A stretch of 64,000 bases of DNA from NCBI GenBank assembly GCA_015847255.1, contig JADLZK010005528.1, positions 1 through 64,000 on the forward strand. The letters are read 5' to 3'. Shown piece by piece: positions 1 through 11,299 of this stretch (positions are counted from its first letter, which is position 1; each line of letters begins with the position of its first letter). The translations under genes were made by a program, and so were the position numbers. Under the pieces are notes generated by a model, which saw nothing but the letters and a program-made list of their open reading frames with translations, did no database searches and was not told the DNA's origin. This stretch comes from Hyparrhenia diplandra. Its lineage: Eukaryota; Streptophyta; Magnoliopsida; Poales; Poaceae.

Positions 1-1404
1 AACATATACCATGGGAGTAAAAGAAGAACTTGAAGTCTTGATCGGAGGACTCAAAATCTTTGAATCCTCACTTTGCAAGGTAAGAAGGTAAGTTATCTAT
101 ATTTTAAATTTCTTGCATAATTTATTTTCATATCATGTTTATCTTTCAAGATTATTTCATATATGCATTCAAAAATAACAAAAATATTTTTATCTTTTGT
201 TTTGTGAAAACCTTTAAGCCCCATGCTAGTATCCCCGGGTTAAATACCTCTAGGCTATTTTCTTTGTGGTGGCATAAAAAATTAAAGATAGTTTGTTTAT
301 GCATAAATCTTTATCTTGCATATAAAATAAAATAATGATAAAATCAAAATATATATATATCGAGCAACTCAAGCAAAGTGGTTAATCTCTAATGCTTAAT
401 CAAAAATTCCACTAGTTTTTTTGTTGTCTATTTGAGATTTCTGTATCGAGGAAAGAAGAGGAAAGATATCTCGACACCATTCTTGATGTCAACTACTTCA
501 ACTTCTACATCATTGAAGATTACACTCCAATCTAGCTTGGGGGAGTGCAACCCCGATTATCGGATAAGTATCTTATTATCTTATTATTTATATATTTATT
601 ATATGTTTTGCTAGCTAGTTAAAGTTTGTTAAGAGTCTAGTTTGTTTTGTTTTTAGAGGCTAGTAGTTTAAGTAATATTTTTTGAGTGAAAATAAAAGAT
701 TGAAGAGAGAGTGCACACTAAAGTCTACTTTGCTCAACTAAAATAAATCCTAAAAAATCGCCAACAAGGAGATGATGAATAGTTGCTCCGTTATTATACT
801 TTCTTAGTACCTAGCTTTCAAGCTTAATTTCTCTCAAGATCCATTTACAAAATGCTTGCTCTAAAGTCTAGGTAATTGAAGGATATGATATATGAAAGTC
901 CGATTTTGCTATTTGATCTTACTCCTAGTGACACTAGATTTACGAAGATTTATATTTCGAAAATTGAAAAATCACATGATAAGTTCCTGTGTGACAAGAG
1001 TGTGAACCTCCTATCACGCCTATATATACATGTTATTTAAAATTAGGAAAATCTTTTATATATATAATTTTGCTTGCTTTACATTGAGTTTGTTCAATCT
1101 TTGTTGACCCTTAGAAACTTATCATCCGATCATGCACACTCCACTTTATTCCGCTATATCCACTCTACTTATCCACCATATATATATATCACTATCACTT
1201 CACACTAGCCATAAAAAAATGTTCTATTCCTATTTTGGGAGAGAGCAACCAAAAATATTTCCTACCCATTCATTGCTAGCCAATATTTTACAAAAAGCTC
1301 CATTGCATCTATTTATCTCTCACAAATATTGCAAAAAGAGATTTGGGTTGTAGACTATTCTTTATAATTAAAAAAAAAAAGAGAGAAGAAAAGAAAAGAA
1401 AAGA

Positions 1405-1645
1405 GGGGGAGATGAAAAATGGACAAAAGTCCTACAGTGCGAGTAGAGCCTACCTCCCTAAGGAAAAAAAGAAAAATAGAGATGAAAAATGAACAAGTGT
1501 TCGAGGGCGAGTAGAGCCCACATCTCTAAAATAAAGATGAATAATGGATAAGTGTCCGAGGGTGAGTAGAACCCACATCTTTATAAGAGAGGAAATAATA
1601 GACAAAAGTCTAGGACCAGTGAGAGTCCACCTCTCTAAAGAAAAA
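1405..1645 (+). repeat. Tandem ~55-65 bp repeat with GGACAAGTGTCC-type palindromes (A1)
   Basis: Four degenerate units each read roughly 'ATGAAAAATGGACAA..GTCC', then a 'CGAGTAGAGCC' segment, then 'CACATCTCTAAA', with A-rich spacers. The GGAC..GTCC half-sites can pair as short hairpins. The same array recurs at 41665-41895 and 48913-49140. Single or double units occur in families B (4828-4880, 8100-8135 reverse) and C (13856-13900, 17578-17620 reverse). Its function is unknown; a structured RNA element is possible. Confidence 0.75.
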
Positions 1646-2319
1646 AGCTACGACCCAGATTCTCTACAAAAATTCAAAAAAGAGAGATAATTCCTTAAGA
1701 AGCATAAGTAAAATATTCCTTATCTATTTATTCTATTATATTCTATATTCTATCACCATACACATGCACCACTTGATCAGTGTGATTTGTGACTTTGGAT
1801 CCATTGCTTGAATTTACAATATATGTAAGTAAGTTTAATTTTTCTCCTACTCCAAATATAAACTTTAGATATAGGATGAGAGAAAAGAAAGTATAGAGTG
1901 TTATTTAAGTTTTGAAAATATTATTTTATACAAGATAAACAATGTTACTTTATTACCTAAGAGAGGATCCATAGTTATCATAATTGAGAGACTAAAAGAG
2001 TGTCACACTGAGAACTTTGAGTTTTATTTTGAAAATCGGCAAAAACTCCGTAAGGGATTGAGTTGATCAAAAGAGTTTGAAATATAGTGTTTGACTTTGA
2101 TTTCTATCTTTCAATTGCTCATGATTGAAGAAAAAAAAAAGTTATAAGCTCTAAAAAGTAAAATATATATGAGTAAGTTAAAGACTTGAAAAGTTTTATT
2201 TATCGGAGAGAACTTTTGTTTGAAAGCATGTGTACTTTTGAGGTGTGATAGCGTAGTAGCAACTCGATCCAAGTTTAATATTTTGTTTTTATGTCTTGCT
2301 AAGAGACTAGCAAGAGGTA

Positions 2320-2333
2320 AGCTTGGGGGAGCT
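2320..2333 (+). other. 3' polypurine tract of A1
   Basis: AGCTTGGGGGAGCT lies directly against the 5' end of the LTR. This is the usual place and composition for the plus-strand primer of reverse transcription. The same tract precedes the LTRs at 42581 and 49828. Confidence 0.75.
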
Positions 2334-4114
2334 TGTTGACACTTATTATACTATAAATTTTTAAGTTATTTAATATGAATTAAGGGCTAAAGTCAAGGAC
2401 TAAACATAAGTCTAGGGGTCTAACTAACATAATTCCACGAGTTTTGGTATTACGTGACTTTCGAGGGACTTGATAGGAAAATGCAGAGAATAATGGAGAA
2501 GGTTCGGAATATACAAGACATATACAAGACAAATAAAGACCAAACTTATCCGTGAAGCAAATCAACCCAAAAAGTGGACTAAAACATTCTAGAAGATACG
2601 AGAGGACACGAGAAAAACGGAAGCCGAGGTGGCACTCCACCTGGCGGACGCCCGAGTGCCATGTAGGCGGCCGCGGTGGGGTCACCCAATCGACCCTCAC
2701 ATTTTTATGTCGGTTTTACCACCGACCTTGAGGTTAATATCTACACCGTTGTTGAAGGTCGGTTTGATCCAAGGGTTGGCGTTCATCGCCAAGTACTATA
2801 TAAGAAGACCGGTGACCACGAGGCTAAGAGAGAATTCATTATCAATCATATTCATCCAAGTCCGGCCAAGTCTAGACCTAAGCTCTAGTTCATACTAGAA
2901 GTAGATTAGCTACATAACTAGTTCTAGTTGAAGATCAAGTTCATCTTGAGTTCGATAGTCAAGAAGTAGCAAGGATCGTTCTTGAGACTTCTCTCTTGTA
3001 TTCAATCTGTAAGTTCTCTTATATTTAGAATACAATTGTTATGGCTTTGATCTTTATAATTATTATATTCTTATTGCTATGTGTTTATGCTTGCTATGAT
3101 TATATATTTAGTTTAGTAAGATTGCTTTTATATTTTATGCATGGAATTGTATAGCACTCATATAGATGATCACTATTTGGGTGATAAGCAATGTGTAAAC
3201 GTGGTGTTTATACAACGTTTATACGCAATTGCACCCTACATTCGGGTCGTGTGGTAGATCGCGGGGGTGGCAGCCCTGTTGAGTCCTTTGGAGTCCACCC
3301 TCCGAATGTAGGACACGTCGAGCTTTTAATTACGAAGATGAACAAGTTTAGTCCTTGCTTGTCTTTGGTAATGCTTGCCATGTATAGAAGTAATCTAATC
3401 TTGCCATGATAGCTAGATGTATTGCACTAATTGTAGTATTCATAAATGTATATTAATCAAGAGTATCTTAGGAATATTCATTCTAGTCTAATTTATAACA
3501 TGCTAATTGCTTGTATGATATTAGTGGCATAGGTTAATACTAGACTTGGACAATTATCATTATATTATTTATCTTTATCTTGGACTTATCCTGTTGAGTT
3601 ATGTTTGATGCTCATGGCTACTCTGCATTATAATATTGTAAAGTGAATGATCTCATAAATAAATCATATTATAAAATCATTAGATAGCTCTTATCTCTCT
3701 ACCTTTCCATAGACTCCCTTCCTTGTGGTAAAATATAAATACGATACCGGATTACTCGGTGAAGTGCTACAATTGGTATTTCTATCGTAAACTGCTTGAG
3801 ATATCATGTTCAATCTTTTATTAAGGCCAATCTATAAATACCATGCCCCGCATTTCTTTGAGCGTTATTGCTAGGGTGACAGATTAGTGTATAGGTAATG
3901 CCTAGAAATGAGTGGTATACCTTGAGTTCATATCACGGTGAGATTAACTCCACTATGGATAATGTGGCTAAGCTACATCCCACTACTAACACCGCCTAAC
4001 TTCACTTTATTGGATCATGAGGTTAATCCCATATCCAAGCTAACATGATTAGATAGATATCCCATATATATTTCTCTCGCCTTCCTAATTAGGATCGTGT
4101 TAGAAATATCAACA
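2334..4114 (+). repeat. LTR of family A (LTR1, 1781 bp)
   Basis: It begins TGTTGACACTT and ends ATATCAACA, giving the terminal inverted repeat TGTTGA/TCAACA. It matches LTR2 (42581-44366) and LTR3 (49828-51622) over its full length with small substitutions and indels. A TATA box sits about 460 bp in. The last ~400 bp include the GATACC..GGTGAAGTGCTAC segment found at the 3' end of all three Athila-like families. Confidence 0.9.
2796..2804 (+). promoter_or_regulatory. TATA box of LTR1
   Basis: CTATATAAG lies about 460 bp into the LTR, preceded by a moderately GC-rich stretch. It is conserved at 43046-43054 and 50295-50303 in the other two family A LTRs, so it is the likely core promoter for genomic RNA. 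Confidence 0.7.
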
Positions 4115-5318
4115 CCCTACGCAGGAATTTATCAAAATCCATAAGGGTAGGGTAAGTCTTGAAGATGACAACGGGGTTAATGATAAATAATAATAATAAT
4201 AATAATAATAAAAATAATAATAAAAAAAGAGGGTAGAGAAGAGAAGAAGAAGAGAGGAGATAAACCTTTCAACCCCAAGAGTTTGTCCTGTTACTTTACG
4301 ACATCAAAAGACAAGCTTGGGGAGCCTCTAACCACGCCCACCGGGCACAACTCGGATCATTGCGTGCTCAAGCTAAGCGAGAACCATAAAAGGTAAGCAA
4401 AAGGCTAGCTTGGGGAGGACTCCAAGAAAGGTAACTTGTATCTCACATTTTGATCATATTCTCTATCTTATGAAATGTTGAGTTACGCTAAAAAAGACAA
4501 ACTTCATTCCTATATATATGAGTTATAAAAATGTTTAGTCTTAGTCCTTTGTTGAAATGATGAATAGTTGCTCTGTCTTATGCTTTTGCACATGTGCCTA
4601 GTTTATAATTCGAATTTCTCTAAAGTTTGGGTTTAGTGGCTAATTCTAAAAACTCATCTGAAAAACCTGATTCATGTGGGTTGCATATGCTCTATCAGTC
4701 TAAGTTGTTGCCAAATATGATATGGTACAAATGGATTTGCTATGACTTCGTCGAGAAAAGAGAAACTTGACATCAGGGAATCTATACTTTGAAAAGAGAA
4801 ATGTTTTGGGCTATGCTAAAAAAATGAGATGAAAAATGGACAAGTGTCCGAGGGCGAGTAGAGCCCACATCTCTAAAAAAAAAAAAAAAAAAAAAGAGAA
4901 AAAGAGAGGAAATAAAAGACAAAAGTCTAGGGCGAGCCCAGCCCAAAAAAAAAAAAAAAAATGATATAGTAATAAAGCCCATGCTTTCTCGAAAAATATA
5001 TATATATAAAAAAATATTATCTAAATAAAAACCTAGATAAAAAGTTGATCAAAAGGATGAATGATAAGCACCTCCGTGATAACCGTTCTATCGGCAACCG
5101 CTCAAGGCTTTGAGAAAATTTGGAAAGCCCCGCTACGATGAAAGGTAAAAAAAGGGTGGGAAAAAGATGTGCCATTTTATTCAAACTCTAGTAGACACTC
5201 TTATTATAACCCCGGCACTTGTAAAGCGTAATCGGCATAGTAGCAACTCTCGATCAACGACCAAGTACTTATCTCTTTTTGCTCGAGGGGACGGCGCAAA
5301 GGGTAAGCTTGGGGAGTT
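4115..5318 (+). mobile_element. Family B Athila-like element, + strand 3' non-coding internal region
   Basis: No gene is seen. The stretch holds an AAT-rich microsatellite, two AGCTTGGGG purine motifs (about 4313 and 4406), the GATGAATAGTTGCTC block (about 4560), one unit of the ACAAGTGTCC/CGAGTAGAGCCC motif (4828-4880), A-rich tracts near 4876-4897 and 4946-4962, the GTAGCAACTC block (about 5239) and the polypurine tract (about 5305-5317). It is the + strand mirror of 7672-8862, forming one arm of a large inverted repeat. Confidence 0.8.
4183..4227 (+). repeat. AAT/AAAT microsatellite
   Basis: A run of ATA/AAT trinucleotides ends in a poly(A)-rich purine tract. The reverse-complement counterpart is at about 8735-8790 in the opposite copy, so the repeat predates the inversion. 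Confidence 0.85.
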
Positions 5319-6006
5319 TCTTGGCGGTAACCAACGACATATTTTTTCCGTCAACTTACTACCATAAAGGGGAGTAAAATTAAACCTTTTATACTCATAT
5401 ACTTTTATCACTAATAAATTCCACTTGTAGTGTCTTGTATTTTATTTTTGCAGATTTATAATAAAAGCAAGTGGAAAATGTCGACCAAAAAACGCCTTCC
5501 ATGAAAGCGCATTATTGCAAAACCAAGCCCAAGAGCAAATCGACCCAAAACATCAAATACGGGCCGAGCACAGCCCGGCCCACAACTTTTCAGAGGCGAA
5601 AAGGCGACACCCCACCGAGACCGGGCGGGCGAGCCCGGGGGTGCTTGCAGCGCACCACAGTGCGGTCGCACCCTCCCCCGAGGCGGTTTTCGGCCCGGCC
5701 CGGGGAGGCGGTTCGTGCACTTTCCAAGCGGGGTTTTCCGCCTGCGTTGGTCGGTTTTGCGATACAAGGAAGGTTTACAGGTCGGTTTTGATGTAAATTA
5801 GCACTTAGGCCCCTCCTCCAAGTGTATAAGTAGGCCCCCTCTCTCCCTCTCTCAACACACACCATTTGGAGCCTCCTCACTTTCTACTCTTCTTCTCCTC
5901 TCCTCTCTACTCCTCCACTTCTCTAGTTCTTTTAGTCTTTAGTAGTATTTGGAGCAAGGCTAAGCTTCATTGGAGAGCTTGTACTTGGGAGAAGGAATAT
6001 TCGGTA
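5319..6006 (+). repeat. 5' part of a family B LTR, + strand (truncated)
   Basis: It follows a polypurine tract and aligns with the first ~690 bp of the - strand LTR at 6015-7671. The expected TGTTGACGG start is altered to TCTTGGCGG. A TATA-like TGTATAAG lies near 5822-5830, followed by a pyrimidine-rich leader (CTCTCTCCCTCTCTC). The copy stops at ..ATATTCGGTA, where an intact copy (11300-12604) continues into TGAATACATT. An 8-bp remnant and then an opposite LTR follow. Confidence 0.85.
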
Positions 6007-6014
6007 GAAATGCT

Positions 6015-7671
6015 TGTTGCGTTTCCTAAGCGCAAGTGCCAAAAAGGCAAAACCTTTGGGAACCACGGGTTGACTCCCCACAACGACTTCACGGGAATTG
6101 TTACATTCCGGCTACCATCGCCACGGGATGTCGGGTGGCATGCAGTAGCATTCTGAGAACAAGTCAAAGCGCACGGAAATACCGTTGTAGCATTTCACCG
6201 GGAGATATTGGGGGTATCGTTATTTATATTTTCCCAAAGGAAGGCATGGTGTAGGACTCTAGCGGGGGCATGAACAAGGCGACATGTCTATGCGGTTGAC
6301 CAATACTCAATACGGGGTAAGTAATGATATTTTAAGATAGTGTGACACACACTTGGGCCAACCTCAAGGATAAAAGGAAAATAAAGAATAAAGAATATTC
6401 CTAAGTGGAGCGAGGCATTCTAAAGTAGGCGTGCAAAGAACCGTTAATAATCATGCAAACATAGATGACTAGAGTTTTAGGGTTGAGAGTGAGATGGGCG
6501 AGGGGAGACCTCAGGAGCATCCATACGAAGGAAGGCATTTACGAACTCCTACAAAGACACACACGAACGTGGGGGATTTCAAAGGGGCGGTCAAGGCTTG
6601 TCACGACCAAGCCGCCTACCCCCTCAACCGTGGCATGCACTCATATTCGAAGGATACGGCATCCAGGACACCACGTCCCGCATACTAAGACACTATTCAT
6701 GTCCCCATGGCCCCACCCTACGGATGGACGGAATAAGACACGAGCAAGCCCCGAAGGACACAACGAACCGCCACCTCAGCACAACTCTTGCTCTACTCAA
6801 ATACATGGCATGAATGGTTAGGCCCTAAGTCTATACGACTAACTACGACATAGGAACTATAGTCTAGTTCTTCTATCATGATTGTGTCGAGAACAACATG
6901 TCAAAAATATAACATGTAAATACTCTAGCTCTATTGCACAAGCATATGAGATCAAGACTTGAGGATAAACCATAAATGTATTCATACCGAATATTCCTTC
7001 TCCCAAGTACAAGCTCTCCAATGAAGCTTAGCCTTGCTCCAAATACTACTAAAGACTAAAAGAACTAGAGAAGTGGAGGAGTAGAGAGGAGAGGAGAAGA
7101 AGAGTAGAAAGTGAGGAGGCTCCAAATGGTGTGTGTTGAGAGAGGGAGAGAGGGGGCCTATTTATACACTTGGAGGAGGGGCCTAAGTGCTCATTTACAC
7201 CAAAACCGACCGGTAAACCTTCCTTGTATGCGCAAATCGACCAACGCAGGCGGGAAACCCCGTTTGGAAAGTGCACGAACCGCCTCCCGAGGTGGGGGCG
7301 AAACCGCTGAGGGAGGGTGCGGCCGCACGGGGGTGTCTTGCAGCGCACCCCAGGCCCGGCAGCCGGGCCCGTCTGTGGGGTGTTGTCTTTTCGCCCGAAA
7401 AGTTGTGGGCGGGTTGTACTTTCGGCCTAGATTTGATGTTTTGGGTCGATTTGCTCTTGGGCTTGGATTTTGCAATAATGCGCTATCCAGGAAGGCGTAC
7501 ATTTTGGTCGGTTTTCCACTTGCTTTTATTATAAATCTGCAAAATAAAATACAAGACACTACAAGTGGAATTTATTAGTGATAAATGTATATGAGTATAA
7601 AAGGTTTAATTTTACTCCCTTTATGGTAGTAAGTTGACGGAAAAAAAATATGTCGTTGGTTACCGTCAACA
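6015..7671 (-). repeat. Family B LTR, - strand, full length (1657 bp)
   Basis: On the - strand it starts TGTTGACGGTAACC (ending at 7671) and finishes GGAAACGCAACA (at 6015). A TATA-like TGTATAAATAGG lies at about 7152-7164 with a C/T-rich leader after it. It aligns with 5319-6006 for its first part and with 11300-12604 for its 3' part. ORFs in this span (for example 7111-7578 and 7049-7348) overlap freely on both strands and are treated as spurious. Confidence 0.9.
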
Positions 7672-8067
7672 AACTCCCCAAGCTTACCCTTTGCGTGTCC
7701 TCGAGCAAAAGAGATAAGTACTTGGTTGTTGATCGGGAGTTCCGCTATGCCGATTACGTTTTACAAGTGCCGTGGTTATAATAAGATTTTCTACCAAAGT
7801 TTGAATAAAATGGCACATCTTTTTCCCACCCTTATTACCTTTCATCGTAGCGGGGCTTTCCGGCTTTTCTCAAAGCCTTGGGCGGTTGCCGAGATAGAAC
7901 GGTTATAATGAGAGGTGCTTATCATTCATCCTTTTGATCAACTTTTTATCCGGGATTTTATTTAGATAATATTTATTTCTTTTCGAGAAAGCATGGGCTT
8001 TATTGCTATATAATTTTTTTGGAGAGGTGGGCTGCTCGCCCTAGGCTTTTGCCTTTTATTTCCTCTT

Positions 8068-8102
<35 letters not shown>

Positions 8103-9180
8103 GATGTGGGCTCTACTCGCCCTCGGACACTTGTCCATTTTTTCATCTCATTTTTTTAGCGTAGCCCAAGAAACATTTCTCTTTTTTAGATTCGGATGTC
8201 AAGTTTCTCTTTTGGACTAAGTCATAGCAAATCCATTTGTACCATATCATATTTGGCAACAACTTAGACTAGATAGAGCATATGCAACCCACATGAATCG
8301 GGTTTTTCGGGATAAGTTTTAGAATTAGCCACTAAACCCAAACTTTAGAGAACTTCGAATTATAAACTAGGCAATGTAAAAGCATAAGACAGAGCAACTA
8401 TTCATCATTTCAACAAGGGAATAAATTTAAACATTTTCATAGCTCATATATATAGGAATGAAATTTGTCTTTTTATTGTAACTCAACATTTCATAAGATA
8501 GAGAATATGATCAAAAATGTGAGATACATGTTACCTTTCTTGGAGTCCTCCCCAAGCTAGCCTTTTGCTTACCTTTATGGTGATGCTTAGCTTGAGCACG
8601 CAATGATCCGAGTTGTGCCCGGTGGCGTGGTTAGAGGCTCCCCAAGCTTGTCTTTTGATGTCATCAAAGTACCGGGACAAAATCTTGGAGTTGAAAGGTT
8701 TATCTCCTCTCTTCTTCTTCTCTTCTCTACCCTCTCTTTTTTTATTATTATTTATTATTATTATTAAATATATATATATTTTTTCTTTGTTAACCCCGTT
8801 GTCATCTTCAAGACTTACCCTTATGGATTTTGATAGATTCTGAGGGGGTTAGTCCATATGATCGACCAAAATCTACACTAGCAATTTTAGGTTCAATAAC
8901 TGGACTTCGACTCCATGTCTAATCGATCAAGGTAGACTTTTTAACCTAAGCACCATGCTCAATTCAAAAACGCCTATGGAAGTATGATCATACGTATAAC
9001 CAAAACTTCCAAACCAAGACATGCCAAAATAGAAAGAGGAAGCATGCATTGATAAACAAGATTCATCCAAGCGAGAGGTAAACAATTTTATTTTTTATTT
9101 ATTATTTTTTATTGTAAGCATCATGGAGTTATTCTTTGGGAGATTATTATTGTAAAATAAAAGGATAACTACCGATTTAC
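7672..9180 (-). mobile_element. Family B 3' non-coding region, - strand
   Basis: No gene. From right to left on the - strand it carries a region resembling 12640-12870, an A/T microsatellite, AGCTTGGGG motifs (reverse near 8640 and 8548), GATGAATAGTTGCTC (reverse near 8396), the ACAAGTGTCC unit (reverse near 8115-8132), a long poly(T) tract (8066-8099) and the polypurine tract next to the LTR. 7672-8862 is the right arm of the inverted repeat with 4115-5318. Confidence 0.8.
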
Positions 9181-9181
9181 C

Positions 9182-9900
9182 TTGGCAAGGGCTCACTTTT
9201 TAAATTCCGACGAGCGGGACTCTTCTCCATTCTTTTTAGTGCTTGACGAAGTGTTACCCGTATCAGGAGAAGTGGATACGGATGTCATCCTTTTCATGCG
9301 CCATGCACGCTTAACACTTTGTGGCTTTACCTTCTTGGGCTGCTTGTTTTTAGCATTCTTATGCTTGTTGAACCCATTGAATGGGCATCTCATTGTTTGG
9401 CCCCGCATATGGAAGCTAGCATGCCACGATCCCACGTGCAAAACTGCATTTGTAGTGTTAAGAAATGGTCTCCCAAGGATTGGGGCAGCTCTCGTTGTGG
9501 CCCATGTCTAGGATGACAAAGTCCATCGGGATGTATGCTTCTCGGATTTTTACTATAACGTCCCGAGCTACTCCCTCCGGTTTCCTTAGTGATAGGTCCG
9601 CCATCCGTAGTTCAAAATGTACGGGGGACAAAGGTCCACCTAATATTTCATCATATGTTACCTTGGACATGATGTTTATGCTTGATCCAAGGTCGCGAGA
9701 AGGCATCCTCGAAGACATGCGGGCCAAGCGAGCATGTGATTGTCGGGCGACGGGGTCCTCCTTCTTGATAATGAGTGGTGGCTCGGTAGGGAGACTTGTT
9801 GTCTTCCGACATAGAGGCTTACCGGACCTCGTTGAGACCATTTTAACAGATTCAAGAGAAATTTTTGGGTTGCCCCAAAACTTTTCCCGACCGACAACAA
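9182..9900 (-). pseudogene. Athila-type aspartic protease region of family B
   Basis: The - strand frame at 9841-9458 carries the protease signature DLGSSINIMSKV, followed by the LRMADLSLRKPEG and YIPMDFVILDMG segments typical of the Athila-type retropepsin that matures Gag-Pol in the virus-like particle. The final segment (reading towards 9182) shifts frame and ends in a lysine-rich tail (KQPKKVKPQSVKRAWRMKR) and a stop. At least one frameshift separates the two parts. No RT follows downstream; the element passes straight into non-coding 3' sequence. The family assignment is firm and the functional state is broken. Confidence 0.75.
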
Positions 9901-11205
9901 AGCAAAGCGTGAGTAAAACGAGCTAATTGGGTTTCTATTATTTTATTAAAGCTCAGTTGTCTTTCATAAGAAGAGGTTAAACTTTTAATTTTGAAAATCA
10001 TGTTTTCAATTATTTTATCATTAAGCATCAACTTCTTTGAAAGTTCTTTAATTATTTTTGCTTGGTCTAAGACCAAGTCTTCCAAGGAGAGAGGATTGAA
10101 TTGTACCTTGAGTTTGAATTACCTCCTTGGTTTTGTGGGCGCGACGGGTTGTTCCACCCATTATGGTCTCCTTGTTGACGGAACCCGTTGTTGATGTGAG
10201 TAACGTCTTTACGGGTTTTCGTGGCGTCGTTCACTGAATGGCCAACATTGCCATAGACTTCACATGTTACGTGTGAGTCTATGGCCTTGACAAAGGCCGT
10301 AAGTTTCTTCTTCTTCGATTGGCACACTTGTCAAGTTCTTTTAATAGGAGATCCATTGTAGCGTGCACGTCCGTCTCCTCCACGGTGCGCATGCTATCTT
10401 CTTGTTTGCCAAGACTTTCCTCCCCCAAGCTTGATTGGACACTATTTTCTCCATAAGAGCTGTTGCTCTATTGATGGTGAGGGAGAGGAAGGCACCTCCA
10501 AAGATGGCATCAATGTGCTCTTTTTGACATGGGTGTTAACCCATTGTAGAAGTTCACGTATCACGAGCCATTTTTCCATCCCATGGTGCGGGCATGCTTG
10601 GATGTACTCTTGTAGCCTTTCCCATGCCGCGGTATGGGTTCCATGGAATTCTGGAAGTTGGCAATTCTTCCCCTTAGGGTGTGAGTTTTACTCATGGGGA
10701 AGAATTTAGTGAGGAACACCGTGGAACACTTGTCCCACGTGTTGACGACTTCCGTCTCTTTATAGAACCATTGTTTTGCCTTCCCGTTATGGAGAAGGGA
10801 AAGCAGATGGATTCTAATGGCTTACGGTGTGACACCTTGGATGATAATGGTGTCGAGCTCAAGGAAGTGTTGCGGATGTGCACTTGCGTCCTCACTTGGC
10901 AAACCATAAAATTGGTTTTCGCACCATCTTGATTAGGCCAAGCCGGAGCTCAAAGTTCTCTGTTCCCATGTTTGGCCGGGCCCAACGGCACGTTGGCAAA
11001 AGAGGGATGGAGTGGTCACAGATTGACTTGGCCATGAGTAGAATACGAGATGATGCAAGGGTGATTGGTTTGTTTGTCGGCGGAGTAGCAGGAGAAGAGT
11101 TGATATGAGTTGGGTTCTTCCTTAGGAGTGCCTCCGGATCTACGATGTAGTTGTTCAACAGGGACAAACCAATCGAACACTATCCTGTCTTCATCCACAA
11201 CGAGG
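9900..11205 (-). pseudogene. Degenerate gag of family B
   Basis: Read from 11205 leftwards, pieces of an Athila-like Gag appear in shifting frames. An N-terminal piece (about 11198-10892) is followed by a capsid-like piece around 10890-10500. Next is a zinc-knuckle remnant near 10300-10240 (CEVYGNVGHSVND, with the second and last ligands lost or changed) and an Asn/Gln-rich linker. The C-terminal coiled segment at 10085-9852 has 'LVLDQAKIIKELSKKL' and 'FNKIIETQLARF', which matches the corresponding segments of families A and C. Multiple frameshifts break it. Gag would form the particle and bind genomic RNA; this copy cannot do so as it stands. Confidence 0.7.
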
Positions 11206-11299
11206 AGAAAACATGAAAGATTAGCTTTGCATGAGTAATGGCTACTTACACATGCACATCATGATGAACATGTCTTTCTAGAATCTTTATAACCAATGC
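11206..11299 (-). other. Remnant of family B 5' leader
   Basis: The stretch resembles the leader of family C at 22590-22675 (GATTAG..., then ATCATGATGAACATG-like text) but stops before the primer site. It joins directly to the interior of a + strand family B LTR. Confidence 0.55.

Larger units (their letters stand above)
1..4114 (+). mobile_element. 3' part of Athila-like LTR retrotransposon, family A (copy A1)
   Basis: The window opens inside the 3' internal region of this element (1-2333), followed by its 3' LTR (2334-4114). The same sequence, with scattered small differences, occurs at about 40262-44366 and 47515-51622, which fixes the boundaries. The internal part is AT-rich and non-coding. 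It holds a first purine motif near 535 (AGCTTGGGGGAG), the conserved GATGAATAGTTGCTC block near 775, a tandem repeat at 1405-1645 and the 3' polypurine tract at 2320. At 4114 the sequence changes abruptly to family B, so A1 is inserted in a family B element. The 5' LTR and target duplication partner lie outside the window. Short translations at 135-335, 432-614 and 1132-1353 match nothing I recognise and are not conserved in frame between copies. Confidence 0.9.
6007..11299 (-). mobile_element. Family B Athila-like retrotransposon, - strand copy, 5' LTR missing
   Basis: Reading leftwards from 11299: a short leader, degenerate gag, degenerate protease, a non-coding 3' region with family-typical blocks, a polypurine tract and an LTR (6015-7671). 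Beyond the LTR are 8 bp (6007-6014) equal to the AGCATTTC spacer that normally separates an Athila-type LTR from its primer site. This LTR therefore has internal sequence on both sides, as in an LTR array or a one-LTR circle. No RT, RNase H or integrase is visible. The 5' LTR position (from 11300) is taken by an LTR fragment in the opposite orientation. Confidence 0.85.

Noticed and set aside
5456..7578. Inverted frames around 5.5-5.9 kb and 7.1-7.6 kb as a duplicated gene pair
   Set aside because: They are the same LTR B segment in opposite directions; the similarity is of the LTR, not of a gene.
8066..8099. Poly(T)/poly(A) tracts as signs of retroposed mRNAs or LINE/SINE ends
   Set aside because: The tracts occur at fixed positions in the 3' regions of Athila-like families on both strands and vary in length between copies. 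No SINE promoter boxes or target duplications adjoin them.
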